Below, piece after piece: positions 21,461 to 34,400 of a DNA stretch of 64,000 bases. The stretch lies in NCBI RefSeq assembly GCF_013373865.1, contig NC_050473.1, forward strand, positions 2,790,001 through 2,854,000. Direction: 5' to 3'. Both the position numbers and the translations under genes were made by a program. This stretch comes from Monomorium pharaonis. Its lineage: Eukaryota; Arthropoda; Insecta; Hymenoptera; Formicidae. The notes under the pieces were generated by a model, which did not search any database, was not told where the DNA came from, and saw only the letters and a program-made list of their open reading frames with translations. The first letter of the stretch is position 1. Each line of letters opens with the position of its first letter.

Positions 21461-24400
21461 TCCATGACAATGAATTCATTTAAGCGAAACACTGGAATGC
21501 GCGTAAAAGATGTTGGACAAAAAACACGCAATTTCCTTTAAAAAAAGGGTTTCGTGACTAATTTCTATACAAAGAAAAAAATTTTTTTGCTTTATTGAAA
21601 AAATTACAGAATTTTAATATTTATTGGGATTTTAAGATTTTTAATAGACAAAGAATCTTTCTTTTGAAATCAATATCCACACAGTCAAAACATTCTACAT
21701 AAATAATCTCTCAATTTTTCTTTTAACTTTGAACATCAAACTTCAATTTATATTTGTACATAATATTGATTTTAACCTTTTACATTGAAGAGACATAGAA
21801 TCTCTTGAAGGTGCTTGAATTTTATTTTTTAATTTTTACATGCCTAAAATAAATAACTAATACTTTATTAGTTGCAGAAATAACGACAATATTATTTATT
21901 TTAGTCTAAAAGCTTGATATTAATATCGTTTTTTAATTTTTAAAGTACAAAAGATTCGAAAAATTTACTTGTCTTATATTAATTTATATATCAGAGTTAA
22001 CATATATTTGAGTATATACTGAGCCTTGCGTCCTACTGGACATGAAAAAATTAAAATTTGTGAACTTGAATTTTTAGCATTTAACACTCTATTGAAGAGC
22101 GTTACTGTAAAAAATGTATTGAATTGAAGATAATTTACTTTTGAGAAAAAACTTCGGAGTATCTATAAAAAAATAAAAATGCAGTTGTGTAATAGCATGA
22201 CAAGTCATTTAGCTAACGTCCTATTATTAACGTTAGTGTCAATGCTTTTAGTTATTGCGCGATCGATTAGACCCAACAAATGGACTGAGTATATTGCTCT
22301 ATTTAGTAGTATATTGCCGCAATAAAAATAAATATAAAGTAGTAATCAAATGCTTGACACCGCAAAATGGTTGGGTAGTGAGCATCTGTTATTACAACAA
22401 AAAATTAATTCATGTCCAATATCGTGTTAAAAAAATATTATATTCGTTAAAATTGTAATACTATATAGAAACATTTATTTTAATTTTATCATTTATATCT
22501 TGATATTTTCTGCCTATATTAATATTTGAAAATTGTAACTTTAATAGTAAAATTTTATCATAGTTGGAAATGTAAATACGGATTATTATTGCAAACATTA
22601 TAATATTATAATAATAATTATAAAAGTGGAGTTTTTAATTATTATTTTACCAATTATAATCACAAATCTAATGTTTTTCTTTTTCTTAGTGCACAGGCGT
22701 ATAATCTTATTACATAAATGAAATAGAGAAAGAGTTCTACACATCATTTTGTAAAGCTATTATTTAATACAGACATTAATATCATATTCATGGAACGTAG
22801 GGGCACAGAATGCTTTATTTGCAATAACATTTTTTAGTAAATAGCTGTAGGATGAACAGCGTATAATCGCGCGTAATAAATTAAATTACGAAGAAATGAA
22901 ACAAGATTCAAAAAAACAGAAATTAAGAAGCCATTTTAATTATCTAAAAATATATTCAACTGTCTCACGTTATCAACAAATTATTGTAGAAAAATTTTTG
23001 AAAATAGCTTTCAAATTTAAACTTAGGTCTGAGACACTACATGAGACCTACGACACGTAATAGGTCACGCATTTTGAATCAAGAAAAATTTATCGTTCTT
23101 TGTTTGAAGTGCTTCCAATTTTCTTCTACGAAAGGCAAAACTAAAGCGATGGAACACAATAGAAAGTGTCATAACTGTGGTCATAATTTGTACCTCGATT
23201 TTCATGTCCATCATATAAATCAAACCTCATAATACAACAAAGAAAAAGGAGTCCGTAACAAATTCCTGTTTCAATATTTTTAACTGATGTGCGCAACAAT
23301 GTCTAACTGTTTCTTAAGACCAGATCTTCTTTAACCCTTTCGAGGTACCTTCTATTGAAATTACATACCACGTCAATGATTCAATTTCGTTTTAACATTA
23401 AAGCTCGACGAAGATTTTTAAAAGAAAAAAAAAATTAGTTGCGCTACCTGAACTGGCAACAAGAATTTATAAATAGTTGAAACAGCTAAACTTGTGTACC
23501 GCTAAAATTTAGTTACCACACACAAATTTTTGCTGTTGTAATTAATTACAACTAATCTTTTTTTCAATTAAGAATTATATATATATATATATATATATAA
23601 AATTTTGTTTAGACATATATGCGATCAGCATTAATAGCATTAAACTGTACTATGCATGAGCGACTTGAATGCGTTACGTAATAACATAACTTTCAAGTAT
23701 GTGACGCGATGAAAAAAATTATTATGTGATTCTAAAATTAGGTAGTTTATTAATAGAAAATGCGTGAGCTTTTCTCAAAACATAATCAGAAACTTAAGAT
23801 TATATCGAGTTATATATCTGCAAGAGTAAAGTAAGAAAAGTCATTGACTTATCAGCATCATTCAGCATGAGTAGTTTGTTACACACTCGCCTCTTATTAA
23901 ACACATAGCGTTCCCACTTCAACTTAAGTAAACGTAATAAACAATGATTATCGATCTTAATCGCAATGGCGATAAACTTGAGTTTTCGGTTCTAAATCAT
24001 CTAAGCGGCGAAATGATTTATGAACCTCTCGTATATGCGGTTTATAAGTGTTATACATCCCGGAATCGCACACGATTTTGTTACGACCACGCAATAAAAT
24101 AATATATTACATGAATGCACTGATTAATACTGTAGATACTGCGGATACTGTAGATATACGATACGTGTACCGTGCCGTGATTTATGTGCCACTCTGTGAT
24201 ATCAAAGTATCATTTCTTATTAAAACAAGATCTTAAAACACGATATAAAAATATAATGTACAAATTGTGTTTTATTAATAATGATGTATTAAACTTTAAA
24301 GTAAAATATTTTCTTTTTAGAAACAATTACATTTTGCTATACATATTTTTAGCAAATACTATTCCGATTTAAACAATAACAAAAAGTAAAATTAATTTAG

Positions 24401-24984
24401 AATATTCTTTGGATATCTCTGGATATCACATTTTGTAAATAATAAACCATCCAATAAATTGTTCAATAAACAAATTTAAATAAAATAAGCTATTATGAAT
24501 TGCTGAAGATGAGGTATATTTATGTTTCGAATATTCACACACACACATTTCATAATATTAGATGCAGTATTTTTAATAGAGGAACAAAAAACATATAAAA
24601 GATCTCATTAAGTATTAAATTTAACTCGAAAACTATAGAATAAAAAGATATGAAAAAAATATAAAAAGAAGAAAATGTCATTTTCTTACTATAATCTAGG
24701 TGTCTTTTATATTATAATTGGTTCTAATTATTACCGCGACGTCACTTTCGTCAGTCCGTGTCAAACTCAATATTAAATTTTAATATGTAATAAACAAATA
24801 ATTAATTTTTGTTTATTGCATTAGAAGATTAAAGATGAATTCTGTCTTTGCAATGGAATCGACAAGGAGAGCAATCGATTAATTTTCTGAAAAATATATG
24901 TATAAAGATCAGCAACAGTCTTATCAAGAAGGTGGAGCTACTCGAGCCGGCTTCCCTCTCTTGTTCCTGGTTCTCTTTTTGTAG
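21461..24984. other. Spacer upstream of caudal
   Basis: AT-rich, with no supported gene. It includes a 24-bp (AT)n tract near 23574-23599. An initiator-like TCAGT occurs at 24751, but without a supporting TATA or downstream element. A strong 3' splice site (pyrimidine-rich tract ending TTTTTGTAG) ends at 24984, so part of this stretch is probably an intron behind an unseen untranslated first exon of caudal. Confidence 0.4.
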
Positions 24985-25391
24985 GCGGGCGACATTCCTA
25001 CTGTTCGGCGACGTTCTCGTTGGACACCATTACGTTGGGTGCCGGATGTAGATTGGTCGTTCGATGCCGCTCGGCAGGGGCGGAGCCTACAAGCAGATCC
25101 CCACCAAACCGAGACTGTTGGATTTACTCCTCTAGCTAGTAAACGTTGGAGTTACGTTGGCAGTTCAATATCGATATCGGACAAAATGCATTCGTCGGGA
25201 ATTGGCAACAACAACATTCTTATGTTTTAACAGTGTCGTTGTTTTCATTGTTTGTGCTAAGTGCCGTGAATATATGACAATTTACATTTGTCTACGATTT
25301 TTTTCAATTAATGTGACTTAAATTATTGTGTAATTTGAAGAAACAGACGTTTGTTTATTACATAAGCTAAGTCCAATTTGCATGAACCGAC
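24985..25391 (+). promoter_or_regulatory. caudal 5' untranslated exon
   Basis: GC content rises right after the acceptor at 24984 and the segment runs into the caudal start codon with stops in all relevant frames. An in-frame TGA (25383-25385) lies three codons before the chosen ATG. It ends with a short overlapping upstream ORF. I read it as leader exon sequence. The transcription start is not visible. Confidence 0.45.
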
Positions 25392-25408
25392 ATGCCATCG
25401 TTTCGTGA
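25382..25408 (+). promoter_or_regulatory. Overlapping upstream ORF (8 codons) at the caudal start
   Basis: An ATG ten bases before the caudal ATG opens eight codons in another frame and stops at 25406-25408, past the main start. Its -3 base is T (weak), while the main ATG has G at -3 (stronger). Scanning ribosomes that initiate here would skip the main start, so it could dampen caudal translation. Whether it is used is unknown. Confidence 0.5.
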
Positions 25409-28400
25409 CGACATTATCTCTGGAGAACCCTCGAACGCCATATCGAACCTCAGCAACATCACGAACATGATGCCACATTATAATCAAACGAGCCTTGCAT
25501 ATCGCCAACAACACCAACAGGTCGCTGATAACCAACAGCAACATCAACTGATAATGCAACAAACGCATCAGCAAACATCAGCGCAACAGGTTCAGCCACA
25601 CACCGCGGTTGCGGTTGCGGCTCCCGCCACCATTGAAGGTACCCAATACTGGTATGGATATCCATCCAGAGCTATACCCGCGACACCGGCGTTGCATCCT
25701 CAACATCAGTCAAGTTCAATTCCCCCGCAGTTTTTTAATCATCCGGAAATGCTGCCCGGATGGCACTACACGACACAGTACTCGCCATATCTACAGTATC
25801 AGCCGCAACATCTACATTTTCAGACACAATCGCAATCGCAGCATCATCAAGCACAAGAACTGGAGCAACATTCACCGTCGGAACAGCGCATCCAGCAACA
25901 TTTATCACATCTACATCTGCACAATTCGTCGCCCGAACAACTCTATCAACATTCATCTCCACAACAACATCTCCAACATAATTCGCCGCCTCAACAAGTC
26001 TGTCAACAGCATCCGTCACCCCATCAATTACAAAATTCACCACCTCAACAAATCTGTCAACAGCACAGTCAACAACTGACCACTTCATCGCCACAGCAAT
26101 TGCAACAAAATTCTCCGCCTCAATCGAATTCACAGCAGCGGATTCAGCAACGGTTGCCCAAACATCAGTTGGAGGAAAGTTCGCCGCCGCAATTCTTTCA
26201 ACAAAATTCACCGCCAATTGTGGAATGTTTCCAGTCACAAATGTCATCAAGGGAAAATGATATTTTTTACAAACGACGGATGTTAAAATGGAGCATCAAA
26301 AATATGAATATTGATGTGACCATCCGCAATCAGTATCCATCAGCGACCGCACGAATGAACGGCAACGTTGCCGTGGACGGTAATATGAACGGTAGTATAA
26401 ATGGCAGTTTGAATGGCAGTCTGAGCAGTAATCATAGCAACAATAGCACTTCTCCTACAACATCACCGAATTTCCATATTGTACCATACGATGACTTGCC
26501 CTGTACGTCTCGCAACATAAACGTACCATCCACATCTAGCAATACAAACTTGCTGCCTACGAGCATGACTCTGCCGTCCACATCTAGAGATATGCCATCC
26601 GCATCCAGAGATATGCCGTCCACATCCAGAGAAATGCCGTCTACATCCAGGGATATGTCCTCCACGTCTAGAGAAATATCATCTGTCTCAAGACGTCATC
26701 AATTATACACGCATAGAATCCAAGGAAGAAGGAGTCCATACGAATGGATGAAAAGGCCATCGTATCAAAGTCAACCTAAACCAGGTTAGTAAAAGTTCTA
26801 ACATCATACTTCTAGCACTATTAAATTTTCTTTAAACTCGTTTTTAGAGAAATTAAAAACTCTGTTGGCATATGCAAAAGTATTAAAAATTTTATCTTAA
26901 TTTGAAAAATTTTCAATTGTGCATAAATAACAAACGCTGACAATATCGAGCACTGAAAGAATACATTCTTAACATTTTTTGTTACCTAATATTTTCTTGA
27001 AAATTCTACAATCTAAAAAGTCTACATTCTTACTGAAAGTACGAACGCTTAGAATAAACAAAATTATCGAAACATTGTGAGAAAACTTGAAATTAAAAAA
27101 TTATACGTCTTTCTTCGTTAAATGATCTTTTTGCTGAAAATTCGACAATATACAAAACTGAAAAATTAATATAAAATTTTTATCTATGCTAGAAAAAACA
27201 AACTCGTTTATTGTAAAAAAAATGGCCATAATTCTTTAATTAATAACAAAATTTGTAATGTATGAGATAAATGCGAAGAGAACTTTTTCAATATTTCTTC
27301 TAAATATAGCAAAGTTTACCAAAATTGAATCAAATTAATATAAAAATTGGCGAATATTAATTTGGCTCGCATTGTATAGCATATAATTAATAGATATGGA
27401 TTTATTACTTTTTGAAACTGAAGATCATATATGGTAAATACGCTGTCTGTGTACGTATTGAAAATTCTTTTCTTTTCTTTTTTCTTTACAGAATTTGTTT
27501 TGTTAAAAATAAATTCAATAACGTGAATAATAAACATAACGTCGCGTCGGAATCATTTTATACTTCGATTCATCTCTTCTTCTTTCAGACTTTATATTTT
27601 TTTGTGATTGTATTCTATTTTTATTTTATTTGACAAATAACTAAATATGTTAACACGTAGAAATTGCTATAGATCACAATTCAACAATGTAAATGTTAAT
27701 TTAACAATGAAACCAATTATTTAATATAGAATATTCTTACAAAATAAGACATAAATTTAATTAATTGTAAATTCTGATCCCAGGAAATTGAAAAATATTG
27801 TCATTAAAATAATAGAAAAATTTAACAAACGTCAATAAAGAATATTATTTAAATTATATAGATGTTAATTTATATAGATGTTCTTTCAACATTATACATA
27901 TATATTCGTATTTTCTGAGATTACGTTTACTAAATTTTGAAATATGTATATACTGCAAATTCATACCAATAAATTTTTTATCAGAATGTCAATGAAATTT
28001 GAAGAGGTTCGTCATCGTTGGGGATGATAGCGAATTGAACAAACTACTCACGCGTGTCCGAGCTCTGCCTATGAACAGTTAATCTTTCGTCAATTTCAGT
28101 GAAATCGGACAATTTAAAAGCCACGTGATAGAGATTACACATCTAACGAGAACTTCTTTCGTGCATATCGTGTGCTATCATAAACACGTCTCCAGCGGTC
28201 TAGATACGGCAAACCATGTAAACACGGTAACGGACGAGCAAACATCTAATTGCTCTCAAATATTTGTGAGATTATCCCCCTCTCTCCTTCGTTCCCTCTC
28301 GTCGTCTACCTCAATTTTTCACCGGACTCGAATGAAAGTCCCATCCGTTCGCACGGAACGCATCCTGAATCAACAACATCCGAGGAAGAGATTAATTCTC

Positions 28401-31400
28401 ACTGTTTCGCGACCCCGTAATTCGATATACATGAAATATTCGAAAATCCGGTTCGAAAATCAGTTCTCTTATTTGATATAAACGTATATGAGGAGATGAA
28501 AGAGATGTTCTTTTCATTGTTGCAGTATGTAACGCCGAAACTGTCGGCGGCGCAGATTCAACGTCGCCAATTAATGAACTCTGTTGCCGGCTTGAAATTC
28601 TCGGTACGAATCATAATAAATTGATTGTCATGTTACAATATTATATTTTGATGTTTGCATGCGATTATTGTACTGTGCATGCAGCTCCCGTTTTTTCCCA
28701 TGTTTTTTGGTAGAAACGTACCTCATACGTGATGTTTTCTGAACTAAACGTACTAAATGTAACTTCCTCTCGTAAATGTCCATGGAAAATAAAGACTTAC
28801 AATGAAGACTAAGATATTTCAGAGAATTTGTTGATTTTTCTTAAGTATATTTTTAACAGATATACTATATATATTAGAGAATAATACGATATATTTTATA
28901 ATGATTGGCATTCTAACAATGTTGTATTTTAAATTCAATTGTCAATCTGTGAAATGTTTAGTAATAGTATATTGTGTAACAAACCAACAAGTGCAGTGAG
29001 TCGGCTCATAAGTGCAGGAAATGGATGCACTTGCCTTCGACTCATGCGTTCACCCGCACAAATGAACAATAATCGATCTCCACATGTTGCACACAATACT
29101 TTTTGTTGCCTGTGCGTCGAAGTATATGGTTCTTGAATGTGAACTGACAGATGAGAAAAGAATCACTTTTCTCATGGTACACAGGAAGCGAAAAGAAAAT
29201 TTTCGGTCAATTTATATTGAGAAAACTGATTCAAAACAGAGCGTACGTGTTAGTTACGCATTACGCTATACTACATTCAGGCATCCATGGTCGTAAATTT
29301 TCTTGAAAATTTATGAATTTTAAGAATTCAAGATTTCTAATTTGTTTCTGTTTTTGAACAGATGTGATACTGATTGTATCTATAGATTTTTTTTATTAAT
29401 GCAACAAGACTTTTTTCAGTGATATATTTGTAATGAAAAGAGTTAAGACTTATTAGAAACATTAATTAGAAATCTGGCAGATTCAACAGTCTGTATTAAA
29501 GAACGAATGAATCAGAAATCTTGTTTGTATAATTCAGAAAGTCAAATGTTCTAATTATACATATCGAGTTTAATTATAAACCAGAAATTATGCTTTCACC
29601 AAAACGCATTCAATGCATCATATATGTCTTGATGACATAATTGAATCATTTTTCTCAGTGTACAATCATCCCTTGAAATTAATGTAAGACTCTCGAAGAA
29701 TGGAAAACAAATGAAAGTATTCGGGTACATAATTATCCTGTGTCTCTAAAAAAAAATGTATTAAAGGCGCAGAGTCGTGCTGAACCATGTGGTTATACTA
29801 CTTAATTTTCAGCCGCTATCGAGGGTAACATGTGAGTTTAATACGTTCGGACCCCCAAATTCTTATTCATCGCCCGGTGCATTCATCGTCTTCGTCAGTG
29901 CTTTGCAGAATCCGTCCCAATTCAACTTCTTCGTCGCCATTATTTTTTCTTCCGTTCTCTTATTTGCATTTTAGCTCACGCGCGTGCAGAAAGTACGCGC
30001 GCCTTAAGTACCTTGAAACGAGCGTCCTGTACCTTCCAGCGGCAATTATCTGCGTTTTATGGTTATATTGCGGGCAGAAGCCGCCACGGCAGAGCCTCTC
30101 ACCACGACAATACAAAAACGCGAGGCGTGCATTACAATTTCGTGAGGGACGGCCTCGTGTATATGCGCTTTCTCGTTCGCGCATTGCGAATCGCCGCCGC
30201 GCCGCGCCGTTCGGTTCCGTTCCGTGAGAGTGGCAGCCTACGATGGCAGCACGCGATTTCTACCACTTTTATGGCACCTTCGTCTGGCCAGGATCCCCTT
30301 ATCGGCGCGATTAAAGGTAAACAACGAGGAGGAAAGATTTTCATTCGCTGCAGGCAAAGACATCGGTCGTTGTTACTCCTGCCGATAATTATGGAAAGTA
30401 ATTGTTTGGAAAGTGGAATAATTAGTCCTTTTTCTCACAACTTTTTTTTATCTCACAGTCAATAAGACTCAAGACCTTCTCTTTCAAGATATAGTGCACC
30501 TTAGGCGCCACCCTCGTTATTCATTCTGTGAATTTTAACATATCTTTTCAAAAGAAGAGAAACCCGTGAAATGGACAGTCTATCGTATCTGGGACTCGAA
30601 AACCTTCATTACGGTCGAGTGTTTTGACAGTGACAAGATCAACGGTGGGATCGAGTGAATTGTCGAACCTGTGTAAATAAACTTGTCATCAGCCGATCCA
30701 CCCAGACTCCCGAGGTCATCGCGTTTCGGTGTTACGCGATTCGATTCGCAGCACGCCATCGGACACATCGATGTTTCTTCGTCGTTTTAAAAGAAGTTAA
30801 ACGATTCATCATTGGCGTCGCGAGCTGGCGTCTCGGATCGAGTGGACGTGAGTTGCACGATGTGAATGAATGGCACCCGAGAAAAACTAATCAGGTGAAT
30901 CGGTTTGGCCGGATATTCAACTAAAAGTTCAATTGAGACTAGAAGTTTATTGAGAGGAAACCTAAGCGTTGAGAGATTTAAGGAGCAACAGAAATCTTTG
31001 AGCAAAAAACTTCGACGTTTTTTATTTTATTGTTTCCTTTTTTTTTTGGTACCAGTCCCAAAAGCTACGTGCCAGCCGTATGTCCAAGGTTACACCACAA
31101 AAAATATTTTACATCCTTTACGGTAACATTCTTGTCGTCACTCGACATAGGGTTCGAATATCGACGTTGCAGGATAATAAATCAATTATTGTATGGAAGC
31201 TGTTGAGTTTCGCTTGACCACGCGCTCTGCAGGTATACGAGAATGAAATTTTCCACGGTACAATCAAATGTGCTTTTGTCTATTTGCGATTGGTCACTTG
31301 TAGGGTAAAAGAGACAAGCGGATCAGCTATCAGTTTATTAACTTAACGCATACGTTTGTTACTTTTTCCTATCAACTAGAATGTACTGTTAAATGTTTTA

Positions 31401-34400
31401 TCTTTCTTTAATTTTTGTCATTATTTCTTCTTTATTTTTTTTTTTTTTTTTAGTTTCTTTCTGTTCATAAACAGTCAAATATGAGAAATAATTTAAAATA
31501 TTTAAATTTGCTAAATACGATTACAATGAAGATTATAATTTTAAGTTGTATGAGGCATTCATATATACATTTTTTTTCTCTTAATAAATTAATTAAAGCG
31601 CAACGCGTTACAAGCGTTACAAGGATTTTAATGATTTACATAAACTATTAGTAAAAAAAAAAAAAAAAAGGAAAGGAATTTTCAAGGGCGCTAAAGAAGA
31701 GCAGGCAGACGCAGCTACATCACGACCAGATTGTTACCAAAAAATCTCTCTTTTTCCTTCTCTCTTCATTCGCGGGCACTTGATATGCGATATACAAATG
31801 CGAGGTGGCACAATAGAGGTAATTGTGACGCCGCTGACGAATGGCACCCGCGCGAGTCGGCGCGCGGCTCCGGCTTAGGCTCCGCTCCGACACGAGATAT
31901 TGCCGGGGGTTGTCAAACGCCCGCAGGAAAAGCGGGGCACGCGCTTTTGCCATTCCGCGGCGTGAAATGGAAGAGCAAACGCTATAATGGGGTGGCAACG
32001 AGTCCCAGGAGCACCGTTTCTTCACCCCCTACGCTTGCGTCTTTCTCTCCTTCTCTGTCCTCCCGCATCTCGTGACGTTCATAAAATCCCGTCGCGCTTC
32101 CTCTCGCGCTCTCACCCTCCTTCTCCGTCGTGCTCGTTCGCATTTCGCGCACGGATACTCGGGAGAAATAGCTTCAGCGGATTCGTTCGTTCGAAAGTAT
32201 AGACAATGATGGGTCCAACGAGCTAGATACATTTTAAGAAATCGTTCCCTATGCACCGCACGCGGTGATAAACTTTAGCGAATAACAGTCGGTGCGTGTT
32301 AGACCGGAGAGTATTATTTTTGAAATATAAAAACGATTAAAATTAGAGCTAAAAGACAACGTATGAATATGTTCAAATAGTTCAAAATTAAAGAAATGTT
32401 TTGAATATTTCGGACAGTTCGAACAATAAAGAGGTCGGAAATGTATTGTACTAAAAACAAAAGAACAGTTTTTCAATCATCTCTTCATTGATATATCAAA
32501 AAATTAGGTTCAAACTATAATAATTTTCAAATTTCAAATCTGAACTACTTGACGTTCGATCTTGACTATCCAATCTATTCGAACACTTAATGTTTCCAAG
32601 CACTAGTTAAGATATCGTTAAAATATTATTGCTTTTCTTTACTTTAAATTATCGTTGGTTATATTAAAAATAATAATCGATTGTATTGAAAAAAAAAAAA
32701 ATACAATCGCACGCTATTGAGAGCATCTGTATTAAGAGTCGCGATTGGCGCGTCACCGGGGTCAGATAATCGTGCGATATCAGCAAGATGAAAAACGCCG
32801 ACCGTAATCCTTCCTAACTCATACGCTTACGTGGCCCGTGCGTGAAACGAAAAAAAAACCGTCGACTTGTCCTCTCGAACAACAGCCTGTATATCGCAAA
32901 CCATTCGAGACTTGCCGACGGACTCCTTCGAAAAAAGTAAAAAGTTTAACTTGGAGTTGCGCAAAGTTGCTCCGTTAACCGTGAAAAAGTTCCAGAAAAC
33001 TAGAAACGTCGATTTCTTTAATCTCCCCTTCGTGTCGGATGCTGCTACGATGAAAGAGCAAAATCATTCACCTTGGATATTAAAACATTTTAATTCAACA
33101 TTAATTTAACTATATTTAATACAATATTAAATATAGCTCAATTTGACTATATTGATTATTTTTTTCTCACAGTTAATTATTAGATTTATTTAACTTCAAT
33201 TATAAAACTACTTAATGTATAATAGATCTGGTTAATTATTAGATTATAAGAATCGTATAATGACGGAATTTAATTTGCTACCTCTTTCTGTGTTGTTAAC
33301 CTGTGTTGTTTTTAAAACAACAGAGGTTTTTTTTCAGTTCTCGTTATATCGCAAAGATGAATGGTGCAACTCTTTCCCGCGATAAAAATTGATTCGGAAT
33401 CGCGAAATTATCTTTGCGCGGCCAGTCGCGCACGCACGAAGAATCTATCGCAATTAAGACCAGTACCGCATACAGTTTGGAATTTTTTTTTTATTCGATT
33501 ACAATCTTCAAAGATAAAGAGTCTGCCTTTTGATAAGGTTTAAGGATGTTTCATGTGTTTGTTTACGTGCATCAGGCTACGCGACGTTTGCTCTCAACGC
33601 GTCAAATATTTGCACATCTAACAATGTGCGCAGCGTAACAGAAAAAAAAAGAGCGAGAGAAAGGGAAAAATCCGAGCGACATTACGTGATATCATATTGA
33701 CAAAAACCATGGCGAGTACCGTCTAATATTTATTTCTCGTTTATCTCGTATAACGCTTTATTGATATAACAGAGATTTAAACTAGGCGTTACACAATCGC
33801 GAAATAATTGATTATCGCAAAAAGAAAATCTGTCCTAACAATATTTTTTTTAAGAAGCGAAAACTGTATTGCATGATTATTGATTATTTTAGATTTTTTA
33901 TTATCACGAATTAAATGTAATTTGCAAATGTGCTTGGCTAGTATCTTCAAGTTGCACGATATCTATTTTATTTATAAAAATGTTCTCTTAATTTGTGGGA
34001 ATTTAAATGCCCCTTTAAATTATATTCAATTATACTTTGTAGATGTGACAACCATACTTTGTTACTTATATTTCGAAAACCAAAATCGATTGGAAAATCC
34101 GGTAGCAGACAAGATATAGTGGTCGGTAGTGAACACGTCGATTTATTATACGAGCACTCGTCTCCCGCCTGGGATATGTAGTAAAGGCTGTGATTCAAGC
34201 ATTATCATAGATACCAGAGAGCTGGAAGTGCCCGCGATAACAATCTCTCAATCTCAATCTAGGCAGATGAAAACTCGAAACCAGACAGTCCGTAATATAT
34301 TGCCGCGTTATTTGAACAGATTACGCGGATTTGACCATGAACGCGCATCGCATACGTCGACATGTGTACATCGTCTAAACGTCAACATATCGCCTAATTC

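Noticed and set aside
29832..30465. 131- and 150-codon frames in the caudal intron
   Set aside because: They overlap each other in different frames and a - strand frame, with no recognisable domain; more likely a CpG-rich regulatory island.
33299..33328. Short 13-bp hairpin CCTGTGTTGTTTT / AAAACAACAGAGG
   Set aside because: Too short and with almost no loop for a miRNA precursor; expected by chance in a window of this size.
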